Assembly (NCBI GenBank): GCA_963682055.1
Contig: OY821740.1
Coordinates: 37,220,795-37,284,794, forward strand
Source of the DNA: Primula veris
Taxonomy: Eukaryota > Streptophyta > Magnoliopsida > Ericales > Primulaceae
DNA length: 64,000 nucleotides
Reading direction: 5' to 3'
In this document: one piece after another, positions 25,985-38,500 of the stretch
Numbering within the stretch: position 1 is the stretch's first letter
How the letters are laid out: every line of letters begins with the position of its first letter
Translations under genes and position numbers: made by a program
Notes under the pieces: model-generated
Told to the model about the DNA's origin: nothing
The model's input: the letters and a program-made list of their open reading frames with translations, nothing else
The model's database searches: none

Positions 25985-26164
25985 GCTTTCTCTCTCTAAA
26001 TTCTCCCATCAAATTCGATTTCAATCTCTTTTTTCCCTCCAGATCCGTAACCCTAGGTCGATTATCCCCAATTAGGGCTCCAATTTTGACCAAATTTTTT
26101 ATCTCGATTGATTTATTCATCTATATATATAGTTAGATATACATAAATATATTGAATTGAAGGG

Positions 26165-29005
26165 ATGTCTCGGTGTTTTCCTTATCCGCCTCCGGGGTTC
26201 ATGCTACCGATGAGACGGGACGATAAAGGCCCCTTGATCGAATCGATTAAGGTTTGTTGAGCAATTTATTTTGCTTAATCAGATCTGGTTTCGTATCTGT
26301 GAATGTTCAGATTTGTTGTATTGTAACGATGGGTAATTGGATAGATACATGTAAATATTCGGATTAAAGGATTTATGTATGTATGAACGAATTTTTCGCT
26401 TACGGAATGGATTTCTGTGTAGGTTGATTGGGACGGTTATTTGTTGAATAATTATTGATTTAAGCTTTATATGAACAATCAGTCTATATAGTCGATACCT
26501 GAGAAACTGAAATTTAAATATAATGACACTAAATCTGAATAAATTCCTAAAATTTTCAATTAATAGAATGGCATATACAGAATCTTGCGGGTTTCTGTTT
26601 ACTTTTCTCATTCGTTAATTAGTAAACCTTTGGGGTTGTGTCGCTGTAAGTTTATAACTGGATTTTTTAACAAGTGATAAAGTGCATACTCGCAAAATAA
26701 TTGAAAAACAGAGTGATAAACCGCGACAAACAAGCACAGACTGCAGAATGGGAAGTTGGTTTCATTTAAAACCAACTATTCTTTTTTATACAACATAATT
26801 TTTAATTTTTGTAAACTTAAGCCGAGATCAGTTGGTCGTTTTTTCTGTCATCGTAGAAGTAGTTATTTGTTGTCTTGTTTCTAGAACAAGTGTTTGTTGT
26901 ATAGTTACTACTTGTGCCATCTTTCTTAAGAACAATGATTAATGTCGAAGATTTTCATTTGTTTTTTATTAAGCTCAAATCAACTAGTGTTTTTCTTTAG
27001 TTAACAATGATTTGTGTTATGATTGGTTAATTCAACAATGGTGATTGACTAATGGTTGCTAGACCCGTTCGTCACTTGCCCTTTTTTGTTTTTTAGCTGT
27101 GCATGCATAAAACCGCAATTGATATGAGAATTTCAAAAATCTCGATCATCTTGCTTTGTCTTGTACTGACCTCAAATTAAGTAGTGTTTTTCTTTAATAA
27201 ACGATGGTTTGTGATTGTTTGAATCAACAATGGTGATTGAGATTGACAAATAGTTGCTAGACGTGATGGTCACTTGCCTGTTTTTTGTTATTTTAGGCAT
27301 GCATAAACCGCCATTGATATGAGAATTTCAAAAATTTCGATTACAATCATCTTAGACATCCTTATTCATACTAAGCTTAAATATTTGAGTGGGGTTTTTG
27401 TGTTTGAAACTTTTTAAACCACATGAACTAGATAAAACCATGTTTATAACGTATGAATGAGCTAAATTAAGTGGAATTATCTGTGTGGGAAGCCAAAGGC
27501 TATTCCTTACATGATTTGTGTGGTTATATACTTTCACAATTGGTCCTCTCTTGCCGTGTGTTCTAAATTGATCTTCTGGTGCGATAAAGCTCCAGAAGGA
27601 TAAAGAGAAGGCCAAGGAAGAAAGGAGGAAAGAAAGGAAGAGGGAAAAGAAAGACAAAAAGCGAAAACGGGAAACAAATTCGGATGATGGAAAACTAAAA
27701 ATTCAGAAATCTCAGAAGTTGGAGAAAGAACTTTCGGACTTGAAGGGAAAGTACATTCAAATCCACGGAGATGATGAAAGCAGTGATGTCACCGAAGAGC
27801 ATAATCAGCCTGTTTGTGTGCCAAAACCGAGCTACTCATCTGAGAATAGTCAAAACAGTGACAAAAGGAGGAAGCTTGAGTCGACAGTTCCAAATTCAAT
27901 TAAAGCTGATGGTGAGTTTTTTCACCTATTTATACCATTGCTAGCCTTTTTTAATGTTATGCTTCCTTTCGGAATTAAATGTGAACTACACATTATGGTG
28001 ACATGATATTATCTTGTCATACTAAATGTGAACTACACTCTATTCTGTTGTTCTTTAAAAGTTGAAACTTTACCACACTTTATCTCACAGTTTATTTGTT
28101 AGTGTTAATTCAAAACTTCAAAGCTTCCCCATTTAATTAAAAATGATAGTTTGTTTTCGCAAACTTTTCCTTTTTCATCCTTGTTAAGTTCCGTCTTCAG
28201 GCATAAGTTGTACCATATAACAAAATTTGTTAGTTCTGCTTGGGTTTTGGTTGAACGAGTCAAGAAGACCTTCATGATGGTTTATCTTTTCAAACCAAGT
28301 ATGGATTAAAGACGGTGCACAGATTTTCTATGTTCATTTATTGTCTTTGAACATTTTCTGTGCATGTTACCTTATATACTAATTTGTTTTGTTGCTTTTC
28401 CAGGGAGCATTCTCAAAATTCGGTTATCCTCTTTTAAGAAGAAAGAGCCCAGTGCTATCTTTAAGGATGACGTGGGACCCTCGACCTCAGGGAGAAGAGA
28501 GAACCCTATTGTCCAAAATGATTTGAGATTTGGGCAAAAGATTGTAAAAGAGGAACTTCGTTCTGCATCAATTAGCACTGGCATTCGAGTTCCAAGTTCA
28601 ATTCCTTTGGAGAAACAACCTAGTTTGAAGCTGGTAGACACTGAGATTCGTGTGCCTGGTTCAATTCCTAAAGAGATACAACCTGGTTTGAAGGTTTTAG
28701 ACAGTCGAAAATCGACTCATGACTTGACTGTGTCAAAGCCCTCGACTAGCAAGAGTTCTAAACATACTAGCAAGGCATCAAAAACCGAGTTGCTTTACAA
28801 AAGTTTACTCGAGAATTTTGCCCCACCAGCTGTAGAAGGGTATGATGATGATGATCAGGATTGGTTGTTTCAGAAGAAATCCCAAAAGATCGAAACAGAG
28901 AAGAGCAGCAATGTACTGTGTAGCTTGGACTCAAATTTGTGGCCACGGGCACAATTCTTTCCCTCAGTTGATCTATATGCCTTGCCATTTACAGTTCCCT
29001 TTTGA
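26165..29005 (+). CDS. Plant-specific Lys-rich protein, MSRCFPYPPPG family, function unknown
   Basis: Exons 26165-26251, 27590-27911 and 28404-29005 encode 336 residues. The N-terminus MSRCFPYPPPGF and the C-terminus SVDLYALPFTVPF are, from memory, the hallmarks of a plant-only family annotated as uncharacterised or Myb-like protein X. Between them are a highly basic, probably helical Lys/Arg/Glu stretch at about 30-62 (KEKAKEERRKERKREKKDKK), Ser-rich linkers, ILKIRLSSFKKKEP, and an acidic DDDDQDWLF motif near residue 296. Two adjacent imperfect repeats of about 21 residues occur, IRVPSSIPLEKQPSLKLVD and IRVPGSIPKEIQPGLKVLD. The basic blocks suggest a nuclear protein; this is inference. No enzyme motif is seen. 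Intron 1 contains a 197-bp tandem duplication. Confidence 0.9.
26974..27355. repeat. Tandem duplication, period about 197 bp
   Basis: Copies start at 26974 and 27171 with CTCAAATYAA, then AGTGTTTTTCTTTA. Both run on through CAACAATGGTGATTGA, GTTGCTAGAC, GTCACTTGCC and ATTGATATGAGAATTTCAAA. Roughly 80-85% alike by eye; lies in intron 1 of the MSRCF-type gene. Confidence 0.8.
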
Positions 29006-30556
29006 ACCGTGTAGGGAGCTATATTCATCACCTTGGAACAGATAAGAGTATTCGAATTGAGTGGATTTGTCATGTAAAATGAGTTGTTTTCTTTCAAAGA
29101 TGATACTTGATTGGATCTCTGTTGGTAGATTGATGAAAAGCCACGCTCGTTCTTTTATGAGATGGTTCCTTGTATTTCAAGGCGGAGCTTTTTGGAGTTT
29201 TATTTATTATTCTTTGCGGGTATTCATTTGTACAGCTTAGCCAAGTCGTTACGAGGACCAAAAGTTGCTTTTATTCTTTCGTAGACATGGTATAGACCTG
29301 GTATTGGAATTGTGGTCTGGATGTATACTAGTATTGAAACAATATAAAAATGTTTGTTTCTGTTTTATATTTTCTGTTTTTTTTTCTTACTTTATTTTGA
29401 TTTGTATTTTCTTAAAACACGTTTTAATACCCCCCACGATCCCAGATTGTTACAACTTACAATAAGTTTGACTTAACAATAGACTAACAGAGTGCATTTG
29501 GAGTTCTGAAGTACTAATATAATAATTTTGAGATGACTCTTCCGAGTTTTACATAAACATCAGAGGTCAAAAATTTAGCAGTTCATTTACAGTATAAATA
29601 ATATGGTAGTACTATACTATTACTAGTTTTCAACTTACTTGCTACAGAAATAATGCATTGTTTTAAATTTATATTTGAAAAAGGCTTCTCTTTTACATGT
29701 AATGTAGAAGCTTATAAATTTATGACCAATTAATCTCACAAATGGTTTAGCAATGAATGCAAGAATTGTGTACCGGTCATTGCTCGGAAAAAAAAATTTA
29801 TTATGAAAAAGGTGAAGGGGTTACGTGTTTACTGCATATGTTTATATGTACCTACTTTCAAGAGAAACTGGAGAAAAAAATTAAAATTATAAGTTGTTTA
29901 CTTATGGTAAAATTAATTTGGTTCAACTTAAAACAGATTGCTATCGTATAATTAAAAAAAAAAAATCATTTACCACGTATTTCAATTACAATATATGATA
30001 TTTTTCCACCCCATGTCGAAAAACCAAAGAAAAAAACGCTACAAGGATCTTGACTCGATCACCGAAATGTACCTTTTAAATTGATGTTTGTCGTACATTA
30101 ATTATGTCTGCCTTAAAAACTACTAGCACAACTTTAATACTACATTATATGAACGGTTATATAAAAATCAACATGTCTTTTAGGTTTAAAGTAATAAATA
30201 AATCTCGTTCGTTCGTTTATATTTAGGGAATACTTTTTTTTACTCTCTAGTACAATATAGTTCACTCATAAATAAAACTATATGATTATAAGACATGGAT
30301 AAAGAGGTCATAATCGAGTTAGATATCAAATGCATGTGCTTTGCTAGATTGAGCTTTGATGAGACAAGTTTTCAGTTCAGAATTCTATAGGTTATTTTAA
30401 AAGATTTAGAGATTGGTATCATTTTAACTTTCTTATAGATTAACTAAAGGGGAGAGCTATTCTTTTGGATACAGTTTATCTCGGAAGAGCCCACTTATTT
30501 CTCCAATGCGGTAATTGTAGAAAATAAACTATTACTCATTCGTTTATCGAGTGTCA

Positions 30557-31136
30557 GAGCATCTCCGATAGTATTGTTATCTCTATTGTTAACTAAAATA
30601 GTTAGCTAACAATGCATTTTTTTATCTTCATTAATTAAGTTAAAGTATGTGTTATTTTTATAGTTATTAAAAAAGTTGTTAAAGTTAATAATGTTTTTAA
30701 TGTTTGTAACTGATGACATGGTAAACACAGCCCACAATTAACATTATTATCTCCTATAAATTCTTCCCATAAAAATAATAACCAGTAAAATAAAAGAGAA
30801 ATTGTTAATTAAAAATTGATAACATTATTAATGTGAAACTAATGTGCTTATTAAATTTAAGATGACACATAAGTTAATAATGTTTTTAATGTTTGTAACT
30901 GATGACATGGTAAACACAGCCCACAATTAACATTATTATCTCCTATAAATTCTCCCCATAAAAATAATAACCAGTAAAATAAAAGAGAAATTGTTAATTA
31001 AAAATTGATAACATTATTAATGTGAAACTAATGTGCTTATTAAATTTAAGATGTCTATGTGTCATTTAACATAATTTTAAACGATAATATATCAGTATTT
31101 AATATTAAAAAGTTAATAAAACTATTATGGATGCTC
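30557..31136. mobile_element. MITE with GAGCATC termini and internal tandem duplication
   Basis: The left end GAGCATCTCCGATAGT and the right end (reverse complement) GAGCATCCATAATAGT form terminal inverted repeats. Inside, a unit of 189 bp starting AGTTAATAATGTTTTTAATG occurs twice (30683-30871 and 30872-about 31052) with almost no differences. The TSD is unclear (TCA left, TTA right), so PIF/Harbinger is only possible. Confidence 0.65.
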
Positions 31137-31384
31137 TTATGTTGCAAGATCTGTTTGGTCAAAATATAGAAGTGGGCTGATTAGCATGACTTCATGCTGA
31201 ATACTTCACCGAGTGATTTATTACTCTTTTTTGGATCCGTGTAAAAGGATATGGATGAGTTCTAATGAAGCTGTGAATTTTCATAAGTAAATTGATTTTT
31301 TATCTGCTGACTTGTATTAGTACATAGCTCATGGACGAAGGAAACAACTCAACACGTATAAATGTGTTTACTTATTTTTATTAT

Positions 31385-31592
31385 TAATAATCTATTTCAA
31401 ATTATAAGTCTTAACTTTCGTAAATAGAACAAATTTGTTAGGTAAAATTACTTTATGTATCCGTATCACATTAAATTTTATGAAAAAATAATGGACAAAT
31501 TGAAAAGGGTGGAAAAATAGGATAATCATGGTGTACCATTAAATTGGATGAATTTCAGCAATATACTCACAATTTGAAACGGATGGAGTAGT
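31385..31592. mobile_element. Stowaway-like MITE remnant
   Basis: The right end reads AAACGGATGGAGTAGTATT, as in the MITE at 10893. The left end is decayed. The body differs from the main family here, so it may be another subfamily. Confidence 0.4.
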
Positions 31593-32470
31593 ATTAAATC
31601 AAATACAATCCGTATCGGGATTAACTATCCAGTGGTCGGATTAGTAACGAGATTTGAAAAGAATGTCGTACTAGATGATATGTGCGGGATTAGATTATTT
31701 TCAATATCACATCCATATATAGTATGAAAATACCATATTTTATAATTATTTGATGTCTGGGGCGGCATGTAACTGGGAGGTGAATTTTGTTGCTAGACAC
31801 GGTATGTGGGGCCATCAGACGAATGGTCATATCCTTTATAAGTTTGTAATTGTATTGTTTGAAACTATATAAGTTTATCCTATATACCCATAATACTTAT
31901 TTGTAGAATTGATGAACTGTGAGATGATTTCATCAAATCTATATAGCATTTTTGTGAGGAAAATAGAGTTGTAAAGGCTCGCCTTATTAGAGATTAATGA
32001 ACTAAATAATGAGCTAGCTTAGTCAGAATTGTTTTTGCCAATGAGTTGGTTTTAACTTAATATTTAGGCTCGTCATGCAAAAGAGTCGAAACTAGACATA
32101 GAGGATCTGTTCTAGGCTTATTTACAACCCTACACCCCACATATTTATGCCATATCCACCTTTTACAACAATTGTGACATGACATTGACATAGATCGAAA
32201 ACATCAAATTAGTTGTCGTACACCGTTATTCACGTGCATTTGACTCTAGCAAATGTTGGTGGCATGCAGTAGCGGCTGGAGAGCCCAATTCACAAAGCAG
32301 TGAATTTGGGCCTCCAAATCTCAAGAACCCCATTTTTTATTTTATGCGTATATTATTAATAGCTATGCATTATATATATTTTTATGTAAGAAAGAAATTG
32401 AAACGGGAATTAAATAAATGATCAAAAAGTAAATAAAATTTGCTAAAATAAAAAAGAGGTGATGGTTTAC

Positions 32471-32848
32471 AGGAAGCAGTGTCCCTGACTCTGAGTCAGG
32501 GTGACTCAGAGCTAATAAAACCCTCAATTTTATTTTAATTGTCTTTAATTTTTAAAGTCAAAATTATGTAAAACTTACATAATTCAATGAAATCAAGTTA
32601 TAACTATTATTTGAAAATTTTGAATATTATATATGTAGTATGCATACATATTATAAAAATGTATATGTAAATATAATAATATATAGATACAAAATGTTGC
32701 TTGTTGTTTATTTTCATATTTGTAAGTTATGTAAATTTTACATAATTTTGATTTTAAAAATCAAAGACAATTAAAATAAAATTGAGCGTTTTATTAGCAA
32801 TTTTGGACTCTGAGTCATCATGACTCAGAGTCAGGTACACTGCTTCCT
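32471..32848. mobile_element. Foldback hAT-like MITE with target duplication
   Basis: The ends AGGAAGCAGTGT and ACACTGCTTCCT are inverted. The inversion continues for about 130 bp on each side (GCTAATAAAAC, CTCAATTTTATTTTAATTGT, CAAAATTATGTAAAA), so nearly the whole element folds on itself. The flanks repeat GGTTTAC (32464-32470 and 32849-32855), or TGGTTTAC if the boundary T is counted as target, which gives the 8 bp typical of hAT. Same end family as 8478-9173. Confidence 0.85.
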
Positions 32849-33939
32849 GGTTTACGCTTTAAACGGAGAAACCTTTAATTAATGATAAATACATACATCC
32901 TACCTTGTGTTTTAAATGAAATTGTTAAATAACTCATAAATTTGGAATTTGCTGTATTTTATACATTTACTAATAAATTAAAAGGGTAGGAGTATAAACA
33001 GTCACAAATCTGGTGATTAAAAGGAACAAACATAACATAACGCAATTTTGGTCACCATGTAGACTCTAGATGCATTTAGACTTATTCGATATGTTATGTT
33101 CTACTCATGTATTCTCAAATACAATCTATTTTTTAAACCAAATTTACAAACTAATGCTATGTAAGACAAGCAAGGAAAGACTTAGTTGATGCTGGATAGA
33201 CACTCGATGGACTTGTAGCATTTAAAAGACTAACCAAAAAAACATTGAATTTAGTCATATTGTTAGATATTTTTCGTGAATAAAGTTTATTTTAATTTTA
33301 AATTTGTGATTATTTTGACATGTGAAGTGAAATAGACAAAATAGGCGCCATTAGTATGTCCTAATTAACAATATCGTTTAAGGCCTCCTATCCAATTTAA
33401 ATTTGAACCTCCAAAATGCTGGAAACGCACTGATGGCATGGACACTTTCAAGGTTTTTAACACCTCTCGACATGCGAAAAAATAATAATAATATTTCAAA
33501 AGTTCACGTATTCTTTAAAATTTATACAAAAGCCTAAATAATCTAAAATTTACACGTTAAATTAAAATAAACAGGAAATAAGAAACGAGAAACGAAAAAC
33601 GGGATACCAAAGTGCTGTTTGGAAATTAAGTGATTCCCTAGAAAGTGTTGTCTGGAAAAGTGCTGTTAAAAAGTGACTTATATAAAAAGTACTTTAGAAA
33701 AAATTAGCGTCTGGTGGAAAAGTGCTTTTGATTTTTATAAGTTTTGTCTGCGTTTGATATGTATAAGTTCGAAATGACTTTAATACCACAATAATTCATA
33801 TATTACGAAAACACACATAAAAATATACTAATAAATTTTGTATCACTTTAAAAACCAAATATTTATAAACAATTACAAAAATAAAAAAACATCGATAATA
33901 TACATATTTTATCTTTCTACAAACCCAAAAAAATAGTTT

Positions 33940-34760
33940 TAAATTACAACAAAATAAAAAAAAAATAAAAAAAATTATTAAAAAATAAAAAAAATCACAA
34001 AAAAGTATAAAAATAACAAAAAATCACAAAAAATCACAAAAAATAAAAAAAAATCACAAAAATTATAAAAAATTATAAAAAATCACCAAAAATCACCAAA
34101 AATTATTAAAAAAATACAAAAATCACAAAAAAAGTATAAAAAATTCAAAAAATTACAAAAAATCATAAAAAATAAAAAAATCACAAACTTTTTAAAAAAT
34201 TACAAAAAAGTATATAATTTTTTTTTTTATCAATATAACACTTTTTATACCGAAAGTGCATATACTTTAGCTAAAAGTGCATCTGGTTCAGTCGAAAGTG
34301 CATCTAGTACAGTCAAAAGAGCATAAAGTTCAATAAAAGTGATTTTTTTTGTGATTTTTTTCATTTTTTTTTTATAATTTTGTGATTTTTGTGATTTTTT
34401 TAATAATTTTTTGTGATTTTTTTCATTTATTTTATAAATTTTTATATTTTTATATTTTGTGATTTTTTTCATCTTTTATAATTTTTTTTTTTTTATATTT
34501 TTATAATATTTTGTGATTTTTTTCATTTTTTATAATTTTATGTGATTTTTTTTTGTTTTTTTATAATATTTTGTGATTTTTTTTAAATTTTGTGATTTTG
34601 TGATTTTTTTATTTTTTTTTGTGATTTTTTTGTGATTTTTTTTTTATTTTTTGTGATTTTTATTGATTTTTTTAATAAAAATATATATTTTTTATTTTAC
34701 AATTTTTTGTGATTTTTTTTGAGATTTTTTGCATTTTATATAATTTTATGTGTTTTTTTT
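33940..34760. repeat. Low-complexity long inverted repeat
   Basis: The left arm (about 33940-34215) is an array of AAAAATCACAAAAAAT-type units. The right arm (about 34340-34760) is the complement, TTTTTTGTGATTTTTT-type units. The spacer 34250-34335 holds four to five degenerate repeats of about 21 bp, AAAGTGCATCTRGTNCAGTC. Either strand would fold into a long hairpin. Outer flanks to about 33600 and 35020 show weaker inverted similarity. Confidence 0.75.
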
Positions 34761-35512
34761 CCATTTTTTATGAAATATGGGTATGGCGTTTTGGTAAATA
34801 AAGTAAATAATTAAAAAATGGTATCTATAGAGAATATGAAATTATGGAGTTAGGTAGGACTAATATAATTTCAAAAGTGCTACCTATTGGACATTATTTG
34901 TTTTTTATTTTGACTTTGTGAGAAAGTCTATTTTCAGAAGTGTCAAAAAACAATTTCTCCCAACTGGGCTTCTAATGCTCCGAACTTTTTAGAAAGTGGG
35001 TTGTTTTTACTTACCAAACATTCATAATTTTTCTTGTTGACTGTTTGTTACTGTATTATGGTGTGGGTGACACAGTGAATACATTAATTGTAAAAATAAT
35101 TTGTGAAGCTAGCCAGTGCACTCTTAAAGAGGTGTTTAATTAGTACGTAAATTATCATCTAAGTACTCGGATAATTGCAAGCTTATTTAGCTTAGAAAGA
35201 AATGAAATATTTTTCTTGTGCAACATTCAAGGTTTTTAGAGGAAAAAATCAAATTAAATCCGTCGAACTATAGTATATAATATATTTACAAGATTACAGA
35301 CTAATTTTGCTTTTGCTACATGGACTTACCAACTGGGCTTCTAATTGCTTCCAATCTGTCCGTGCCCCAAGTTTTTAAATGTAAACATAAGTTTTTCTAT
35401 AAATATAGCATAGTATCACGAGACATAAGTTTTTATTTGAAGTAGTAACATGGTAGGTCAAAATTAAACAACCCTTGATTTAAATAGAATTAAATTGGCC
35501 ATAAACCCTAAT

Positions 35513-35521
35513 CCCCAATTT
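35513..35521 (+). promoter_or_regulatory. Telo-box upstream of RPA12
   Basis: AAACCCTAA about 72 bp before the ATG at 35593, followed by a (TCTA)n/(CT)n leader. This is typical of plant genes for ribosome production. Confidence 0.65.
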
Positions 35522-35592
35522 CACTAAAATTCACAGTAAAATCTCTCTATCTCTCTATATTCTATCTCTCTATTATCTCTATCTCTCTGGAG

Positions 35593-38500
35593 ATGGCCTA
35601 CTGTCACCAGCGAGATTTCATGTTTTGCCATATCTGTGGAACAATGCTTTCTTTTAATTCCCCAAGATACGCTGAATGTCCACTTTGCAAATACAAACGA
35701 CCCATTAAAGGTATTTATATATATATATATACTTTCTTTATAACACATGCTTCTAATGATTATATTTGATTTTCTTATATTTTATCATGTATTGGGTATC
35801 ACTGCATCTTTGGAGCTAACTCTTTTGTTCTAAAGATTTATTTGTATTTTGGTTGGACATCTTAATATATAATTGTTCTGTCTTGAATTAGGTTGAAGTT
35901 TAATATATATATATAACTGGCTTTGTACGATTTCAGAACCACATGTTTTAACGTGTCGTGACTGTTTAAAAATGGGCCACAGAAAAAAAAAATTAAGGTA
36001 TTTAAATAAAACTTATAAGATACAATTAATAAATTGTAAAATATTAAGCTAGAAAATATTAAATGCAATAAGTTGAGCACATTTAACAAAAAAAATCAAT
36101 GATACGAAGCAAATTTTTTACAAATTTCGCATTCGACCTAAAATTATACTATTTAAAAGAAGATAAGGGACCAAATCTGTTATCTATTTAACAAATCAGA
36201 TCCTTTCATGTTTTATTTAATATAAGAGACCACATAGAACCTTACGTAAAGTTAATGGTTAATTAGTGTACTAAATATATATATTTAATATTTTGCCAAA
36301 CGAGGGCTTTGAAAATATACGTTTTTGGGGGCTCTAGGCCCGTGCCTCTTGTGCCTAGCCCAAAATCCGGCCCCTGCTCTAGCCCAAAATCCGGCCCTGC
36401 TCTAGGGCTTTGATCTGATTACGGGTAGGGTTATGCAACACTACTGTTTTTCTTAATAAAACGAAGCAAGTGCTATTAGTCTTTGGATGATTTGGTCTGG
36501 ACTTGACTCAGCCGATCAGGTAGATTTCGAAGATTACTGACGACATTTTAAACTACAAGTGTATGTTTGTAGGAGTGACAGTCTAGTCGTAAGCAACATA
36601 ATCCATTAAACTAATGACCCAAGTGTTAGTATATTGTAACTATTTTTTTCACGTAGTCAATTTGGTTTCACATTGTAATACTTACTTATATTAGCGTAGT
36701 TGAACATGTCTGACTGAGGTGGACATTGTATATAATATAATAAGCTAGTATACCGTTAGTTTATTCTTGTGTCATGCTAATACGGAGGTCCAAGTACCGT
36801 ATTTGTTGGTGCTTGTTAGTTGGAAATGCTAACACGCTTAAAAGGCTAGCACACTTAAATTTCTATATTTAAGTTTCGTGCTAATACAACGATTTATGCA
36901 TCACCTAGAAAGGCTAAGAATTCTACTATAATGATGGATTCTAAGGAGGTTGGAAGAGAGCAAACTTGGTGGGTTAAGTAAAAGTAAACTTATGTTGGGG
37001 ATGATTGAGAAATTCTTAGCTTAGTAGTCGGTTCGGTTTTTAATTCGATTATTAGTTTAGTATTTTGCTCCATTATAAATATTCTGAAAGCTGAATGTTC
37101 AGTCAGTCGAGTCTTGACTGTACATAGCGGTTAGTTACTTTACAATCCCCTGATTAGTACACTATACAAATTATATACGATCCTTGTTTTCTATATTTTA
37201 CATGCAACTGTTTTATACATTTTCATTACGGCAAGTTGTTCTCTTAATTGTCTGTTAATTGTAAATCTTTGCAGGGATTGCTGGAAATGAAATATGTAAC
37301 GTAATTACTGCCAAGGTATTCCTCTGATTCTATTGGTTTTAGCTCTTATCTTGATTCTTTCACACAACACTACTTCGCCTCTAAGCTCCACAAATAGTAT
37401 GGAATATGTTTAATGCTTTCTCATTAAGGCTCTATTGATATTCTCTCCGAACATGTAGAACGGTCATGAGTAAAGAAAGCTGAAGAACTGAAAAACATAA
37501 TCAACATGATCTAATTTAAGATTATTTGGTGAGGATATAACCCTGGGCATGTTTTTTTGGTCCTCTTGTTTCCACAAACAACTGTTATTTCCTCACGAGT
37601 TGCTTTTACTATTCATCTTCACTAAAAATAATCTAGGTCTTTTATCTCCTTCAAGTGACAACATGGATAATCATCAGGACAAACCTCCTAACCTACTGGA
37701 ACGCCTCTCTTGCAGTTCATGCTTAGGTGGTCAATTACTTATAAATTAAGATCCTCTGCAGTCCATTCTTTGGAGTTCGGTCTGCTGACTGTCGGTATAT
37801 TAGTATGTGTACTTTACATTAAGAAACAATTTAATTTTTAGGACGTAGCTGTCTATTTTGTAAGTAAAAAATCTGTCTTCAAACAAGTAGGAATAACCAT
37901 TTTCTGAACCAATAGAAAGTAAAATTAACCTCTGACCATATACACCTCTCTAACAAAATTAAGTCAATTTGAGATCCTAGTTGGGCAGGAAGAACGCAGG
38001 ACACATGGAATAGGAGAGAGAATGGGTAGGTATAATGATGAAGAGGAATGCAAATACTCTGATAAAGTACTCAAAATTCCTAAATCAAACCAACACACGA
38101 TAGTATACCTCTATTTTTTTTATAAAAAAAAACAGACCTCGATTCAGATTTGATTAAAAAACTTTCCTTCACGAATGATAAACTTTAAATACAGGTGGGT
38201 CGGGAATAATAACGGTGAAACTACCCTTCCTTAATCAAATTTAAACTATTTTATTAAAAATTAGAACAGTTATGTTTATCCTAGTTGTCCAAAGTCAAGA
38301 TGGTAAAATTCAGATCTGAGGAGTTGTTGAGGAGGAAGTATGAGCACGTGGCTTCCAATGAAATAAATGATTAGTTAAAGAGAGAACGGTAGTTGATGTC
38401 TGTTGAAATGTTACTTTGAAGGGAAAATTAAAGTTACATGACGGCTGACGCCGTATTACACACTGATGGTTATCTGTCCAAATGACCGATGCCAGAGGAT

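Larger units (their letters stand above)
24653..26164. other. Divergent intergenic region NIFK-like / MSRCF-type gene
   Basis: About 1.5 kb that should hold both promoters. It contains a short inverted-end element (24692-24892). A TATA box at 25886 and a CT-rich leader with a telo-box serve the plus-strand gene. The rest (about 24900-25850) is AT-rich with no feature recognised. Confidence 0.65.
29006..35592. other. Repeat-rich intergenic region
   Basis: About 6.6 kb between the MSRCF-type gene and RPA12, without a supported gene. It holds a MITE with an internal duplication (30557-31136), a Stowaway-like remnant (about 31385-31592), a likely hAT fragment (about 32270-33370) interrupted by a foldback hAT-like element (32471-32848), and a low-complexity inverted repeat (about 33940-34760). 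The stretches 29100-30550 and 31600-32260 are AT-rich and I see nothing in them. The RPA12 promoter lies at the right end. Confidence 0.7.

Noticed and set aside
25875..26136. Opposing ORFs of about 80 codons
   Set aside because: Both are translations of the (TC)n-rich 5' leader of the MSRCF-type gene.
29265..29465. 66-codon ORF after the MSRCF-type gene
   Set aside because: Lies in the 3' flank, hydrophobic T-rich composition, no family.
34245..34472. 75-codon Lys-rich ORF with DAL repeats
   Set aside because: Translation of the low-complexity arm and spacer of the inverted repeat; no coding signal.
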